Origin: Sphingopyxis solisilvae
GTDB lineage: Bacteria > Pseudomonadota > Alphaproteobacteria > Sphingomonadales > Sphingomonadaceae
Direction of reading: 5' to 3'
Assembly: GCF_015475875.1 (NCBI RefSeq)
Contig: NZ_JADKYM010000006.1
Coordinates: 1 to 64,000 of the forward strand
DNA: 64,000 bases
The notes below the pieces were generated by a model. The model saw nothing but the letters and a program-made list of their open reading frames with translations, had not been told where the DNA came from and made no database searches. Each line of letters opens with the position of its first letter. The stretch's first letter is position 1. The translations under genes were made by a program, and so were the position numbers. Below, piece after piece: positions 24,463 to 33,656 of this stretch.

Positions 24463-25557
24463 TTATCGTGTCGCCGCGTTCAATCCTTGAAGCTGCGCCG
24501 CTTCAGCCCTGACCCGCTCCGGTCCGCCCAGAAGCTGGCGGTCGAAGCCGATCCGCTTGAACCAGAAGTGCAGACCAAGCAGGTCGGTAAAGCCCATGCC
24601 GCCGTGCACCTCCGTAGCCGTCCTCGCCACGAAGCGGTGGACCTCGCCTGTATGCGATTTCGCGAAACAGGCCGTGAGTGCCGCCTCGTCGGGAAGGACG
24701 TCGAAGGCATGCGCGGCGTACCACACCAACGCACGGCATGGTTCGTGCCGCGCCGCCATCTCGGCGCACATGTGCTTGACCGCCTGAAAACTGCCGATGA
24801 CCCGCCCGAACTGCTCACGCTCTGCGGCATAGGCAACCGCCTGCTCGATCATCGCTTCGCCCGCGCCAAGGCTATCTGCCGCTAGCAATATCCGGCCGGC
24901 GTCGCGCAGCCGCCGCGTCGCAAGTCCGCCGTCGTCGGCAAGGGGCTCGGCCGCCGCGCCGGTCAACCGCAATTCTCCTACGCTTCGCGTCGCATCGATC
25001 GTCTGCAAGGCGATCGGTTCGACCCCGGTCGTCGCGGCAGCAAGCAGGTGAAGGCGCCCCGACGCATCGGCGACAATGAAATGGTCCGCCCCCTCGAAGT
25101 CGAGCGCGAACAGCGCGGTGCCGGTCAGCCCGCCGTCTTCGATCCGGACCGAAGCACCATCACGCTCTTCGACGATGCCTGCGATCGCGACGCCGAAGCG
25201 CGCCGCGCCGGAGGCAATCCGGGGTAGCCAGTCGGCCTGCTGCGCGGGCGAGCCTGCCAGCATCAGCGCGAGCGGGGCGAGCACGCTGCGCCCCAGAAAC
25301 GGTACGGGCGCCACGGCCCGACCGAGCTGTTCGGCGACCACCGCCGCATCGAGCATCGTCATTCCCAGTCCGCCATGCGCTTCGGGAACCATCAGGCCGG
25401 TCAGCCCGATTTCATGGAAAGCAGCCATGACACGATCGCTGACCGCGCTGCCCGCATCCACACAGAAGCGCACATGATCGAGGGGGCAGGTTTCCGCGAG
25501 GCAGCGCCGGACCGTTTCGCCGAGCATCTCCTGTTCGGAGGAAAGACCGAAATCCAT
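24463..25557 (-). CDS. Acyl-CoA dehydrogenase (small partner)
   Basis: A 364-residue acyl-CoA dehydrogenase-like protein starting MDFGLSSEQEMLGETVRRCL. It has the N-terminal helical domain, a rather divergent middle beta domain, and the C-terminal helical domain with GSFQAVKHMCAEMAAR and VHGGMGFT. The ATG overlaps the stop of the preceding dehydrogenase gene in ATGA. Two adjacent, different dehydrogenases often form heteromers in steroid and side-chain catabolism. That is the likely arrangement here, by analogy. Confidence 0.88.
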   Translation of the reverse strand: MDFGLSSEQEMLGETVRRCLAETCPLDHVRFCVDAGSAVSDRVMAAFHEIGLTGLMVPEAHGGLGMTMLDAAVVAEQLGRAVAPVPFLGRSVLAPLALMLAGSPAQQADWLPRIASGAARFGVAIAGIVEERDGASVRIEDGGLTGTALFALDFEGADHFIVADASGRLHLLAAATTGVEPIALQTIDATRSVGELRLTGAAAEPLADDGGLATRRLRDAGRILLAADSLGAGEAMIEQAVAYAAEREQFGRVIGSFQAVKHMCAEMAARHEPCRALVWYAAHAFDVLPDEAALTACFAKSHTGEVHRFVARTATEVHGGMGFTDLLGLHFWFKRIGFDRQLLGGPERVRAEAAQLQGLNAATR

Positions 25558-26780
25558 CAGGCCACGTCCTTCCGGCCCTCGGCAGAGGCCAGCGCAAGTC
25601 GCGGCTCGCGCGGCATGTCGAGGCCACGTTCGGCGATGATGTTCTTCTGAATCTGGGCCGTGCCGCCGCCGATGATGAGACCCAGCTGGAACATGTAGTT
25701 CCACTGCCATGTCCCGCCCTCGCGCACGCGCGGACTGTCGCTGTAGAGGATGCCCATTTCGCCCATCGCGTCGATCGCCAGGGCCGAGATCTGATGCGCC
25801 AGCTCGCAACTCTGCAGCTTGACGATCAGCTTCGCCATGCCCCCCGCGTCGCCCTTGAGCTGGTTCGAAAGCACGCGCATCCCGTTGTACTTCATCGCCG
25901 CGACCTCCGCCTGCAGGGCGACGAGGCGGTCGCGCAGCACGGGATCGTCTATCGCCCGGGCCGATCCGACCCGTTCGTCCCGCATCAGCCGGATCAGGGC
26001 CAGCAACCTGTTTTCAAGGGCATCGGGATCGCCCAGCATCCCGCGTTCATGGCCAAGCGTGGCATTGGCGACAAACCAGCCCTGGCCGCGCTGGCCCACG
26101 ATCTGATCGACCGGTACCCGGACGTCGGTGAAGAAGGTCTCGTTGAATTCGGCGCGTCCGGTCATCGTCTTGAGCGGACGAACCTCGATCCCCGGCAGAT
26201 CCATCGGGAAGATCAGATAGGAAATACCCGCGTGCTTGGGCGCCTCGGCCTCGGTCCGCACCAGACAGAAGATCATGTCGGCCTGCCGCGCGGTACTGGT
26301 CCAGATCTTCTGCCCGTTGATCACGAAGTGACCATCTTCCTCGCGGGCGCTGGTGCGCAGGCTGGCAAGATCCGACCCTGCGCCGGGTTCCGAATAGCCT
26401 TGGCACCAGACGATTTCGCCCCGCAAGGTCGGCTCGATCCAGCGGCGCTTCTGCTCTTCGGTGCCCAGCTCGAGCAGCGTGGGAACAAGCATCGAAATGC
26501 CCTGGTTGGAAAGCCCGGCCGGGACGCCCGCGCGGGCGAACTCCTCCGCGATGATCCGGGCCTTCAATATATCGGGTTCGGCCCCGTAGCCGCCATATTC
26601 TCCCGGGATGGTCCTGGCGGTGTAGCCATGCTCGATCAGCAGCTTCTGCCAGGCAACCGCAGCGGCATCGGGCCGGGCGGCGCGCTGCGACGCGTGCGGT
26701 GCGCGGTGCCTGTTGCCGGCGAGAAAATCGCGCACTTCGTCGCGGAAGCGCTCATATTCGGGCCCATATTCGAGGTTCAT
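25557..26780 (-). CDS. Acyl-CoA dehydrogenase (large partner)
   Basis: A 407-residue acyl-CoA dehydrogenase with the FAD-binding hallmark GYSEPGAGSDLASLRT, INGQKIWTS, a C-terminal helical domain (RMRDERV-type segment near 240-260) and a carboxyl end that reads GGGTAQIQKNIIAERGL. It introduces a 2,3-double bond in an acyl-CoA using an electron-transfer flavoprotein. The start is the ATG overlapping the upstream OB-fold gene stop. It is coupled by overlap to a second dehydrogenase downstream, suggesting a heteromeric enzyme. Confidence 0.9.
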   Translation of the reverse strand: MNLEYGPEYERFRDEVRDFLAGNRHRAPHASQRAARPDAAAVAWQKLLIEHGYTARTIPGEYGGYGAEPDILKARIIAEEFARAGVPAGLSNQGISMLVPTLLELGTEEQKRRWIEPTLRGEIVWCQGYSEPGAGSDLASLRTSAREEDGHFVINGQKIWTSTARQADMIFCLVRTEAEAPKHAGISYLIFPMDLPGIEVRPLKTMTGRAEFNETFFTDVRVPVDQIVGQRGQGWFVANATLGHERGMLGDPDALENRLLALIRLMRDERVGSARAIDDPVLRDRLVALQAEVAAMKYNGMRVLSNQLKGDAGGMAKLIVKLQSCELAHQISALAIDAMGEMGILYSDSPRVREGGTWQWNYMFQLGLIIGGGTAQIQKNIIAERGLDMPREPRLALASAEGRKDVA

Positions 26781-27253
26781 GGCGCAATGTCTCCAGGCGC
26801 GGCCGGCTGGAACACCGGCAACCGGAAATCGTCGCCCAGCGTCTCGAAGGTCAGTTCGACCGGCATGTCGAGTTCGAGCGCGTCGGGAGAGCATTCGATC
26901 AGTCTCGAGGCCATCCGCACCCCTTCCTCGAGCTCGACGACCGCGGCAACGAGCGGGATTTCGTCGGCGAAAGCCGGGTGCAGGGCCTGATGCGTAACGG
27001 TCCAAGAGAATAAGGTGCCTTTGCCGCTGCTGGGCTGCCAGGCGAAATCGGGGGAGCCGCAGCGTGCACACATATAGCGGGGAAGGTGCCGCCAGGTGCC
27101 GCAGGAGGCGCAACGCTGGAAATGCAGCCGGCCGTCCTGGCACAATCTCCAGAATTCCTGTTCGACGGGGTCCTGCGGACGCGGACGCGGCTTCGCCGGA
27201 ACGGCCTGCGCATCGGGGCGCAGCTTGGGAGGAAGTTCGCTATCCCCGCTCAT
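26777..27253 (-). CDS. Zn-ribbon/OB-fold (DUF35) protein, thiolase partner
   Basis: A 158-residue protein with an N-terminal helix, a rubredoxin-like zinc ribbon ([10 protein letters not shown] and [10 protein letters not shown], about residues 47-67) and a C-terminal OB-fold. DUF35 proteins form complexes with thiolase-like or aldolase-type enzymes in CoA-dependent catabolism. The start overlaps the stop of the thiolase-like gene, consistent with a stoichiometric complex of the two products. Confidence 0.9.
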   Translation of the reverse strand: MSGDSELPPKLRPDAQAVPAKPRPRPQDPVEQEFWRLCQDGRLHFQRCASCGTWRHLPRYMCARCGSPDFAWQPSSGKGTLFSWTVTHQALHPAFADEIPLVAAVVELEEGVRMASRLIECSPDALELDMPVELTFETLGDDFRLPVFQPAAPGDIAP

Positions 27254-28437
27254 GAGAACCTCCGCAAGATGGCGATGCTGCCGTCGCCCAGATCGCCCCA
27301 GCCGGTGACGAGGCCGGTCTGGGCGTTCTCGACCTGCCGATCTCCGCAGTCATGGCGCAGCTGGCGGACCGCCTCGACCACATGGTTGAGGCCCCAGACA
27401 TGGGCCTCGCTGAGCAGTCCGCCATGGGTATTGAGTGGATAGCGCCCGCCCAGCTCGATCTGCCCGTCCCGGACGAAATCGAGCTGCCCGCCCGGCTCGC
27501 AGTACCCCAGCGCTTCGAGCTGCAGCAGCACGACATAAGTGAAACAGTCGTAGATTTGCAGGAAATCCATGTCCTCGCGGGTCATGCCGGCCATCGCGAA
27601 CGCTTTCGGAGCGGCGTAGGAGAGTCCGATCTTGAACGGATCCGGGCGGGAGGGAATGTCGTCGGCGGGATAGGGGTGCCCTTCGGCCGCTCCGGCGATC
27701 GTCACGGGCACGTGCGGCATGTCGCGCGCGCGGTCGATCCGCGAGACCACCACCGCGCAGGCTCCGTCGGTTTCGAGGCAGCAATCATAAAGCCGAAAGG
27801 GTTCGGAGATCCAGCGGGAGGTCGCGTAGGTATCCCAGTCCAATGGCCGCCCGTAGGTATAGGCCCTGGGATTCAGCTGGGCATGTTTTCGGCAGGCCAG
27901 CGCCACGGCGCCCATTGCCTCCGGCCCTACTCCGAACAGCCGCGAGTGGCGGGTCGCCAGCCAGGCGTACATCTGCACCGGCAGAAACACACCATAGGGG
28001 ATGTAATAGCCCTGGATCGTGTTGGTGAGCGTGGTCATGTTCATCGACCGGGTCGGCGGTGCGCCGGCTTTTGGTCGCAGCGCGGAAAAACCGTTCCAGC
28101 CAAGCGTGACAAGAACATGGTCGCACAGACCAGACGCGATAGCCATGGCCGCATTTTGCAGTGCGGTCGTGGGACTGGCTCCGCCCATGTGGACGGTGGC
28201 TGCGTAACGCAGCACGTGGATCCCCAAATTGGCGGCCATTTCCTCCGAGGTCGTATAGATCGGCGGCGGGACCATGCCGTCGATGTCTCCCGGTTTGAGC
28301 CCCGCGTCGGCGATCGCGCGACGCGAGGCCTCCAGCATCATGTCGACCGCGCTGCGTTCGCTGCCCTTGACGAAATCGGTCTCGCCAATTCCGGTAATCG
28401 CGGCCTTGTCGGAAAAACCGTTCACGCGCCTCGCCAC
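27250..28437 (-). CDS. Thiolase-like (SCP-x type) protein
   Basis: A 395-residue thiolase-fold protein: [12 protein letters not shown] at the start, [28 protein letters not shown] and a C-terminal [18 protein letters not shown]. The usual N-terminal nucleophilic Cys is replaced, with [11 protein letters not shown] in its place, as in SCP-x-like proteins that act with a DUF35 partner. The partner is encoded next, overlapping by four bases. It may catalyse a retro-aldol or non-thiolytic C-C cleavage rather than thiolysis, by analogy with steroid side-chain aldolases. Confidence 0.87.
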   Translation of the reverse strand: MARRVNGFSDKAAITGIGETDFVKGSERSAVDMMLEASRRAIADAGLKPGDIDGMVPPPIYTTSEEMAANLGIHVLRYAATVHMGGASPTTALQNAAMAIASGLCDHVLVTLGWNGFSALRPKAGAPPTRSMNMTTLTNTIQGYYIPYGVFLPVQMYAWLATRHSRLFGVGPEAMGAVALACRKHAQLNPRAYTYGRPLDWDTYATSRWISEPFRLYDCCLETDGACAVVVSRIDRARDMPHVPVTIAGAAEGHPYPADDIPSRPDPFKIGLSYAAPKAFAMAGMTREDMDFLQIYDCFTYVVLLQLEALGYCEPGGQLDFVRDGQIELGGRYPLNTHGGLLSEAHVWGLNHVVEAVRQLRHDCGDRQVENAQTGLVTGWGDLGDGSIAILRRFS

Positions 28438-28441
28438 CGGG

Positions 28442-29581
28442 TCAGCGAAAACGGCTGGCCAGCGCGAGGGCCTTCTCGGCCTCGGAAACCAGATCGGCCA
28501 TGACCGAAGCCGCGGGGCGCACCGCGTGGATCAGGCCGATGCCCTGCCCGGCGAACCCGGGGAGAATATCTTTGCGCCTTGCCTCGATACCGGCGGCCAT
28601 GACCGGGCCGGCGATCATCGACTGATATGGCATCGGCAAAGGTTCCTTGCCTGCCGCGACCCACGCGTCAGCCCATTTGTTCCGGATCATTCGTGCCGGC
28701 TTGCCGGTGATCGAACGACTGACCACGGTATCGGAATCGCCGCCTTCGACGATCGCCTCCTTCTGGAAGTCCTCGATCCCCGCCTCTTCCGTGGCAAGGA
28801 ATGCCGTGCCAACCCAGGCCCCTTCGGCACCCAGCATGAAGGCAGCGGCGACCCCCCGGCCATCGGATATGCCGCCCGCGCCGAGCACCGGCACCCTGTC
28901 GCCGACGGCATCGACCACCTGCGGGATCAGCGAGATCGTCCCGATCGGCGAATTATGCCCCCCGCCGTCATGGCCCTGGGCGACGATCACGTCGATACCG
29001 CTCTCGACCACCTGGCGCGCGTGCTGGACCTTGCCGACAACCGCCATGACGATGGTCCCGTTTGCGTGGAGCCGGTCCATCCACGGGCCGGGGTTACCGA
29101 GCCCGGCGGCGTAGACCGGCACCTTTTCCTCGATCACGACTTCCATCTGCGCCTCGAAGAACTCCTTCGAGAAGAGCGGCGGGCCGCCTTCTGCATCCCG
29201 TCCGCCGATCGCGCGTCGCGCCGCCTCGCTATCGGCCTTGGCCAACCCCTCGCGGGCCATGAATTCCTCAGCGAACTGGCGATATTCGGCAGCAAGCTCC
29301 ATCGGATCGACGGGCGCCGCGCCATCTGGGGCGGGCTTGCCGCGGCGTACCGAGGCAGGGAGCAGCGTATCGACCCCGAACGGTTTGTCTGTCAGTTCGC
29401 GGATCTGGCGAATCCATGCCCGCAGCCGCTCGGGCGCGCAGGCCGCGGCGCCAAGCACGCCCAGCCCGCCGGCATTGGAAACCGCAGCCGCCAGCGCCGG
29501 AACGCTTGCCCCGCCCATTCCCGCAAGCACGATCGGGTAATCGATCTTCAGCAACTCACAAATGCGGCTGTTCAAGGCCAT
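28442..29581 (-). CDS. Nitronate monooxygenase-family flavoprotein
   Basis: A 379-residue FMN-dependent TIM-barrel enzyme of the 2-nitropropane dioxygenase/nitronate monooxygenase family. Seen are [19 protein letters not shown] at the N-terminus, [13 protein letters not shown] in the active-site loop and [22 protein letters not shown] for phosphate binding. In catabolic operons these proteins are frequently mis-named and may act as enoyl-CoA reductase-like or detoxifying flavoproteins. It is the first enzyme gene after the regulator, 13 bases downstream of it. Confidence 0.85.
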   Translation of the reverse strand: MALNSRICELLKIDYPIVLAGMGGASVPALAAAVSNAGGLGVLGAAACAPERLRAWIRQIRELTDKPFGVDTLLPASVRRGKPAPDGAAPVDPMELAAEYRQFAEEFMAREGLAKADSEAARRAIGGRDAEGGPPLFSKEFFEAQMEVVIEEKVPVYAAGLGNPGPWMDRLHANGTIVMAVVGKVQHARQVVESGIDVIVAQGHDGGGHNSPIGTISLIPQVVDAVGDRVPVLGAGGISDGRGVAAAFMLGAEGAWVGTAFLATEEAGIEDFQKEAIVEGGDSDTVVSRSITGKPARMIRNKWADAWVAAGKEPLPMPYQSMIAGPVMAAGIEARRKDILPGFAGQGIGLIHAVRPAASVMADLVSEAEKALALASRFR

Positions 29582-29594
29582 TGCCTCTCTCCCT

Positions 29595-30380
29595 TCAAGC
29601 TAGCCTGCTTGCGTTCCCCCAGCGCACCTTTTGCGCGAGCAGATCGGGACTGCGCTCGGCCAGGTAGGTTGTCGAACCAGCGATCAGCCGCTCCATCTGG
29701 CGGCGCGCGCCCGCCGCATCGCGCATCCGGACGGCGTGCAGCACGCGGCCAAGGCACCGCAGCTGGGTGTCGCGTTCCTGGGCCGAATAGCCCAGGCTTA
29801 TCGACATGTTGCGGGTCAACAAGTGCAGTGCGGAGACAAGCAGGCCAAATGTGGGGTTGCCGCTGGCCCAGCCCAGCAGATCGTGAAACCGGCGATTGGT
29901 TTCCTCGAATTCCGCTCCGTCTCGCTCGCGCTCGAGTCGTCCCAGGCAATCCTCGAGCGCGGCGAGATCCGCGACGGTTGCCATTTCGGCCGCCCGCGCC
30001 GCAACCGTCGGGGCGACCGCCTCGCGCAACTCGAGCAGCGCCCGAAGATCGGTGTCCATGAATTGGAGGATCAACGCCATCGAACTGGCGAAATCGGCGG
30101 TCTGGGGTCGCGTGATGACCGGCCCGCCCCCCCGGCCCTGGGCGAGGTGGATGACACCCTGCAATTCAAGAAAGCGCAGCGCCTCGCGAAGCGTTGCCCG
30201 CGCCACATCGTAGCGCGCCAGCATGACGTCTTCGGGGGGCAGCCGGTCTCCGGGTCCTTGCGCCCTGCTCTCGATATCATCGACTATTTCGCGAGCCAGC
30301 ACCAGCGCACGCTTGGCCTTGGCCGGAGCCTGGCCACTGCCGAGTGCCACGGTGCGGGCGGGATTGCGGCTTGATTGCAT
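29595..30380 (-). CDS. FadR-type GntR transcriptional regulator
   Basis: A 261-residue regulator. The winged helix (about 25-95) includes GDRLPPEDVMLARYDVARAT and LRFLELQGVI. The C-terminal FCD domain has the His/Asp-type ligands in EETNRRFHDLLGWASGN. FadR-type proteins of catabolic operons usually repress until an acyl-CoA or pathway intermediate binds. It heads the operon running to 19350 and is divergent from the P450 gene, so it probably controls both from the 154-base gap. Confidence 0.88.
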   Translation of the reverse strand: MQSSRNPARTVALGSGQAPAKAKRALVLAREIVDDIESRAQGPGDRLPPEDVMLARYDVARATLREALRFLELQGVIHLAQGRGGGPVITRPQTADFASSMALILQFMDTDLRALLELREAVAPTVAARAAEMATVADLAALEDCLGRLERERDGAEFEETNRRFHDLLGWASGNPTFGLLVSALHLLTRNMSISLGYSAQERDTQLRCLGRVLHAVRMRDAAGARRQMERLIAGSTTYLAERSPDLLAQKVRWGNASRLA

Positions 30381-30534
30381 ATAATTCTGATAAGATTTCG
30401 ACGAGATATTGTCAACACATGGGTCATATGCCGGGTTACTTGGGGGAGTGACCCGTAAAAGCTTATACTATTATTGACGAATCGGCATGTTTCTCCTATG
30501 CCGCACCCGACACAGGAAAGGGAGTGGCGCGGTC
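30381..30534. promoter_or_regulatory. Divergent control region, regulator and P450
   Basis: AT-rich relative to its surroundings. GGGTCA at 30421-30426 and TGACCC at 30449-30454 form an inverted repeat with a 22-base spacer. ATTGTCAACACAT nearby fits a loose GntR-type TNGTnnACNA half-site pattern. These are the candidate operators of the FadR-type regulator. Confidence 0.45.
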
Positions 30535-31812
30535 ATGGCTACGCGATCGATGCAGTCCGGTCCGGATCGCGAAGAACCGGACCGCCCAATTGCCGAAATC
30601 CCGCTTGCGGAAATCGACGTCTCTCGTCCGAGCCTGTTCCAGAGCGACAAGGTCGGAGCCTTCTTCGAGCGGTTGCGGCGCGAGGATCCGGTGCATTATT
30701 GTTCGGAGAGCGCCTTCGGACCCTATTGGTCGATCACCAGGTACAACGACATCATGGCGGTCGATACCAATCACAAGCTGTTTTCGTCCGAAGCCAAGTT
30801 GGGCGGCATCGCCATCCAGGACATGCACAACGACGCGACCAATCTCGAGCTCGAAATGTTCATCGCGATGGACCAGCCCAAGCATGACGCGCAGCGCAAG
30901 GCGGTTACGCCGGCAGTGGCACCATCCAACCTGCTGTTGCTCGAACCGGTGATCCGCGAACGGGCCGGGGCCATTCTCGATTCCCTGCCGGTGGGCGAAG
31001 AAATCGACTGGGTGAAGAGCGTTTCGGTCGAACTGACGACGATGACGCTTGCGACGCTGTTCGATTTTCCTTGGGACGAGCGGGCCAAGCTGACGCGCTG
31101 GTCGGACGTAACCACCGCGATTCCGGGATCCGGCATCGTCGAGAGCAACGAGCAGCGCCGCCAGGAGCTGATCGAGTGCGCCATGTATTTCAAGGGCCTT
31201 TGGGATCAACGCATCGACCGCTCCGAGGGTAGCGACCTGATCACGATGATGGCGAATTCGCCGGCCACGCGTGAAATGCCCTTCCTCGAATTTCTGGGCA
31301 ACCTGCTCTTGCTGATCGTCGGCGGGAACGACACCACGCGCAACTCGATCAGCGGGGGTGTGATCGCGCTCAACCAGAACCCCGATCAATATGAGAAGCT
31401 GCGCCAGCACCCCTCGCTGATCGGCAGTATGGTCCCCGAGATCATCCGCTGGCAGACCCCGTTGACCCATATGCGCCGGACCGCGCTGGCGGATAGCGAG
31501 ATCGGCGGAAAGCGCATCGCCAAGGGCGACAAGGTCGTCATGTGGTATCTCTCGGGCAACCGGGACGAAACGGTGATCGAGAGGCCCGAAGAATTCATCA
31601 TCGACCGAAAGAACCCGCGCCAGCATCTGTCATTCGGCTACGGGATCCATCGCTGCATGGGCAACCGTCTTGCCGAACTGCAGCTGCGGATCATCTGGGA
31701 AGAGATCCACAAGCGCTTCCGCCTTGTCGAGATGGTGGGTGAGCCCGAACGCCTGCTCTCCAATCTCGTTCGCGGCATCACCCGCCTGCCGGTCAAACTT
31801 CACGCGCATTGA
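30535..31812 (+). CDS. Cytochrome P450, CYP153-like
   Basis: A 425-residue soluble bacterial P450. The I-helix motif is GGNDTTRNSISGG (263-275), close to the signature of CYP153 terminal hydroxylases. The ExxR pair is Glu302/Arg305 and the heme Cys374 sits in HLSFGYGIHRCMGNRLAELQ. The ATG at 30535 follows GGGAG. A ferredoxin gene follows, as is typical, but no ferredoxin reductase is visible nearby. The likely reaction is hydroxylation of an aliphatic or alicyclic substrate, entering the divergent catabolic operon. Confidence 0.9.
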   Translation: MATRSMQSGPDREEPDRPIAEIPLAEIDVSRPSLFQSDKVGAFFERLRREDPVHYCSESAFGPYWSITRYNDIMAVDTNHKLFSSEAKLGGIAIQDMHNDATNLELEMFIAMDQPKHDAQRKAVTPAVAPSNLLLLEPVIRERAGAILDSLPVGEEIDWVKSVSVELTTMTLATLFDFPWDERAKLTRWSDVTTAIPGSGIVESNEQRRQELIECAMYFKGLWDQRIDRSEGSDLITMMANSPATREMPFLEFLGNLLLLIVGGNDTTRNSISGGVIALNQNPDQYEKLRQHPSLIGSMVPEIIRWQTPLTHMRRTALADSEIGGKRIAKGDKVVMWYLSGNRDETVIERPEEFIIDRKNPRQHLSFGYGIHRCMGNRLAELQLRIIWEEIHKRFRLVEMVGEPERLLSNLVRGITRLPVKLHAH

Positions 31813-31841
31813 TCGATGCACCAAGGGAAGGTCACAATCTT

Positions 31842-32168
31842 ATGGTGAAGGTCACCTTCGTCGCCCATGACGGTCGGCGGTTTCCGGTTGAAATCGAACC
31901 TGGCATGACGGCGCGCGAGGCGGCTCTGTTCAACGAGGTTCCGGGCATCGACGGCGATTGCGGAGGCCAATGCGCCTGTGCAACTTGCCACGTCCATGTC
32001 GATCCTGCGTGGATCGACCGGGTCGGCCGCCTGGCGGATGACAGTATGGAGGCCGACTTGCTCCAATTTGCTGAGGGAACCACGACGGAAAGTCGGCTTG
32101 CCTGCCAGATCAAGCTCGATGATCGGCTCGACGGGCTTGTGCTTCGCGTCCCGGAGCAGCAATATTGA
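31842..32168 (+). CDS. [2Fe-2S] ferredoxin
   Basis: A 108-residue adrenodoxin/putidaredoxin-type ferredoxin. Cluster ligands are Cys40, Cys46 and Cys49 in DGDCGGQCACATC plus Cys88 in LACQI; Cys44 is extra. It should pass electrons to the P450 encoded 29 bases upstream. AAGG lies upstream of the ATG. The reductase must be encoded elsewhere. After it, 32169-32415 contains no feature I can support. Confidence 0.94.
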   Translation: MVKVTFVAHDGRRFPVEIEPGMTAREAALFNEVPGIDGDCGGQCACATCHVHVDPAWIDRVGRLADDSMEADLLQFAEGTTTESRLACQIKLDDRLDGLVLRVPEQQY

Positions 32169-32415
32169 CCGAGGGCCTTTAGCTGCGGCGCGGCCGCGCC
32201 GAGAGGCTGCACACCGATATCCGAGCGGGGCCGATCGGTAGGAGGGCGCCGGCAGGCTGGAAGCCTCGGATGTCCCCGACGGGCCCTTCTGCCTGCGGAA
32301 GCACGGCGCCTCCCCGGCCCGAGCGGTGCCGCGTTATAGCGTGCAGGCGGATCGATGCGGCATCGGATGCCGGCGATGAACGACGGGCGGTACGCCGCGA
32401 CGGGCAATCTGCGGC

Positions 32416-33351
32416 TCAGCGCGTTGCGCGCCGGAAATCCCAGAGCGGGATACCCATCCGCGCCGCCTTGTCGGCGAGATTGTCCTGTATGCCGCTTCCC
32501 GGAAAGACGATGAGGCCGACGGGCAGCGCCTCGAGCATCCGGTCGTTGCGCTTGAATGGGGCCGCTTTGCCATGGCGGTTCCAGTCGGGCCGAAAGGCGA
32601 CCTGCGCCACGCCCCGACTATCGGCCCAGCAGGCAGCCGCACGTTCGGCCCCCGTAGGCGCCGCCCCGTGAAGCAGGATCATGTCGACATGCCGCGCCCG
32701 AACCTTGTCCAGCGCAGTCCAGACGGCGTTGTGATCGCCGGTATCGCTTCCGCCGGTGAAAGCGATCCGCGTTCCTTCGGGTAGCAGGGCCGCGGCTTTC
32801 TCGCGAAGTCTTGCGTCGAGGAAATCGCGGCTGTCGATCAGCGATGCCGTCATCGCGCGGCGATGCGCGCGCGACCCGGTTCGCGGCGCCCAGGCCTTGC
32901 GCAGCAGGATGCGGAACTGCTCGGCGGCTGCCTCGCGGAAGAACTCCATGGTATCGCGCCGTTCGAGGAGCGAGATGCCCTCTCGGGTTGCCCGCTCGAG
33001 TTCGACCGACCGGATCTCGCTGCCGTCCTGCTCGCGCTGGAGGCGGCGCTGGAGCTGCTCATTGTCGTCGAGCGCGCGCTCGACACGTTCGCCGGCCCGG
33101 TGGAAGATGTTGACCAGGTTCCAGAGGAGGTCGTCGAGATCGGGCTCGATCCGGGTTTCGACGAGACATCCGGCCAGCGCATCGAACATGTCCGCGATCG
33201 CGCCGCCGGCAAGATGCGCGTCGGGAAGCGGTCTCGGGTCAGGTTCGTCTTCGAACGGACGGTGGCCGAAGAGCTGCATCTCCTGTAGCAAATAGGCCGT
33301 GGTGCCGGGTTCGGCGGGACAGTCGTGCGGGGTGGCGTCGCCTTGCATCAT
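32416..33351 (-). CDS. DUF2493 (SLOG-like) domain protein
   Basis: About 311 residues. A low-complexity helical N-terminal half (with ERVERALDDNEQLQRRLQRE, coiled-coil-like, about 90-115) is followed by a C-terminal DUF2493 domain: RIAFTGGSDTGDHNAVW, MILLHGAAPTGAER and GLIVFPGSG, a Rossmann-like nucleotide-binding fold. It is common in the conserved cargo of integrative elements. Two ATGs lie together at the start; the second has the better spacing to GGAG. It is the last gene of the element block. Confidence 0.8.
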   Translation of the reverse strand: MMQGDATPHDCPAEPGTTAYLLQEMQLFGHRPFEDEPDPRPLPDAHLAGGAIADMFDALAGCLVETRIEPDLDDLLWNLVNIFHRAGERVERALDDNEQLQRRLQREQDGSEIRSVELERATREGISLLERRDTMEFFREAAAEQFRILLRKAWAPRTGSRAHRRAMTASLIDSRDFLDARLREKAAALLPEGTRIAFTGGSDTGDHNAVWTALDKVRARHVDMILLHGAAPTGAERAAACWADSRGVAQVAFRPDWNRHGKAAPFKRNDRMLEALPVGLIVFPGSGIQDNLADKAARMGIPLWDFRRATR

Positions 33352-33447
33352 GGGTCTCCGTCTGTCCAAGCCGCGCCTCGTGCGGCCTTCGTGGCGACGG
33401 AAGGCGGCATGCGGAGCGGGGCTGCATCGCGGCGCGCCGCGACCGAA

Positions 33448-33460
33448 GCGCAGCGAAGGA
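33448..33460 (-). repeat. 13-base word shared with DUF736 upstream region
   Basis: Second copy of GCGCAGCGAAGGA, about 97 bases upstream of the DUF2493 start. The first copy is about 93 bases upstream of DUF736. Confidence 0.5.
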
Positions 33461-33470
33461 TGGCGAGCGC

Positions 33471-33528
33471 GCGGCTATTTTGTTTCGCGATGCAAAGGGG
33501 CCGCGAGGCCCCGGCGGAAAATAGCCGC
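33471..33528. promoter_or_regulatory. Nested hairpin
   Basis: GCGGCTATTTT pairs perfectly with AAAATAGCCGC over eleven bases. Inside the loop, GGGGCC pairs with GGCCCC. The cruciform-like structure lies between the Toprim stop and the DUF2493 start. On the - strand the outer arm ends in an A-rich/T-rich segment, so partial termination is possible. Confidence 0.5.
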
Positions 33529-33656
33529 ACGCACGCCATTGTTGCCCCGCCCCGCCTGCCGCAGTCGCCCTCTCGCGAAGGCCGGGCGCGCACCGCAACA
33601 GAGAAGCCGCAAGGCTCCCACGCCGCTCGCTAACCCTCCCGGCAATCCGCCACCAA

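Larger units (their letters stand above)
33352..33656. other. Gap between DUF2493 and Toprim genes
   Basis: About 305 bases without a gene. It contains the 13-base word also found upstream of DUF736 and a nested hairpin at 33471-33528. It probably holds a promoter for the DUF2493 gene and a transcription-ending or regulatory structure for the genes upstream. Confidence 0.55.

Noticed and set aside
27352-30061. Long open frames on the + strand across the catabolic operon
   Set aside because: They are mirror frames of strongly supported - strand enzymes in GC-rich DNA.
30421-30454. GGGTCA/TGACCC as a strong terminator
   Set aside because: Spacer of 22 bases, no T-tract and position in a divergent promoter favour an operator.
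32169-32415. Short open frames after the ferredoxin gene
   Set aside because: Composition looks like antisense of GC-rich non-coding DNA and there is no ribosome binding site.
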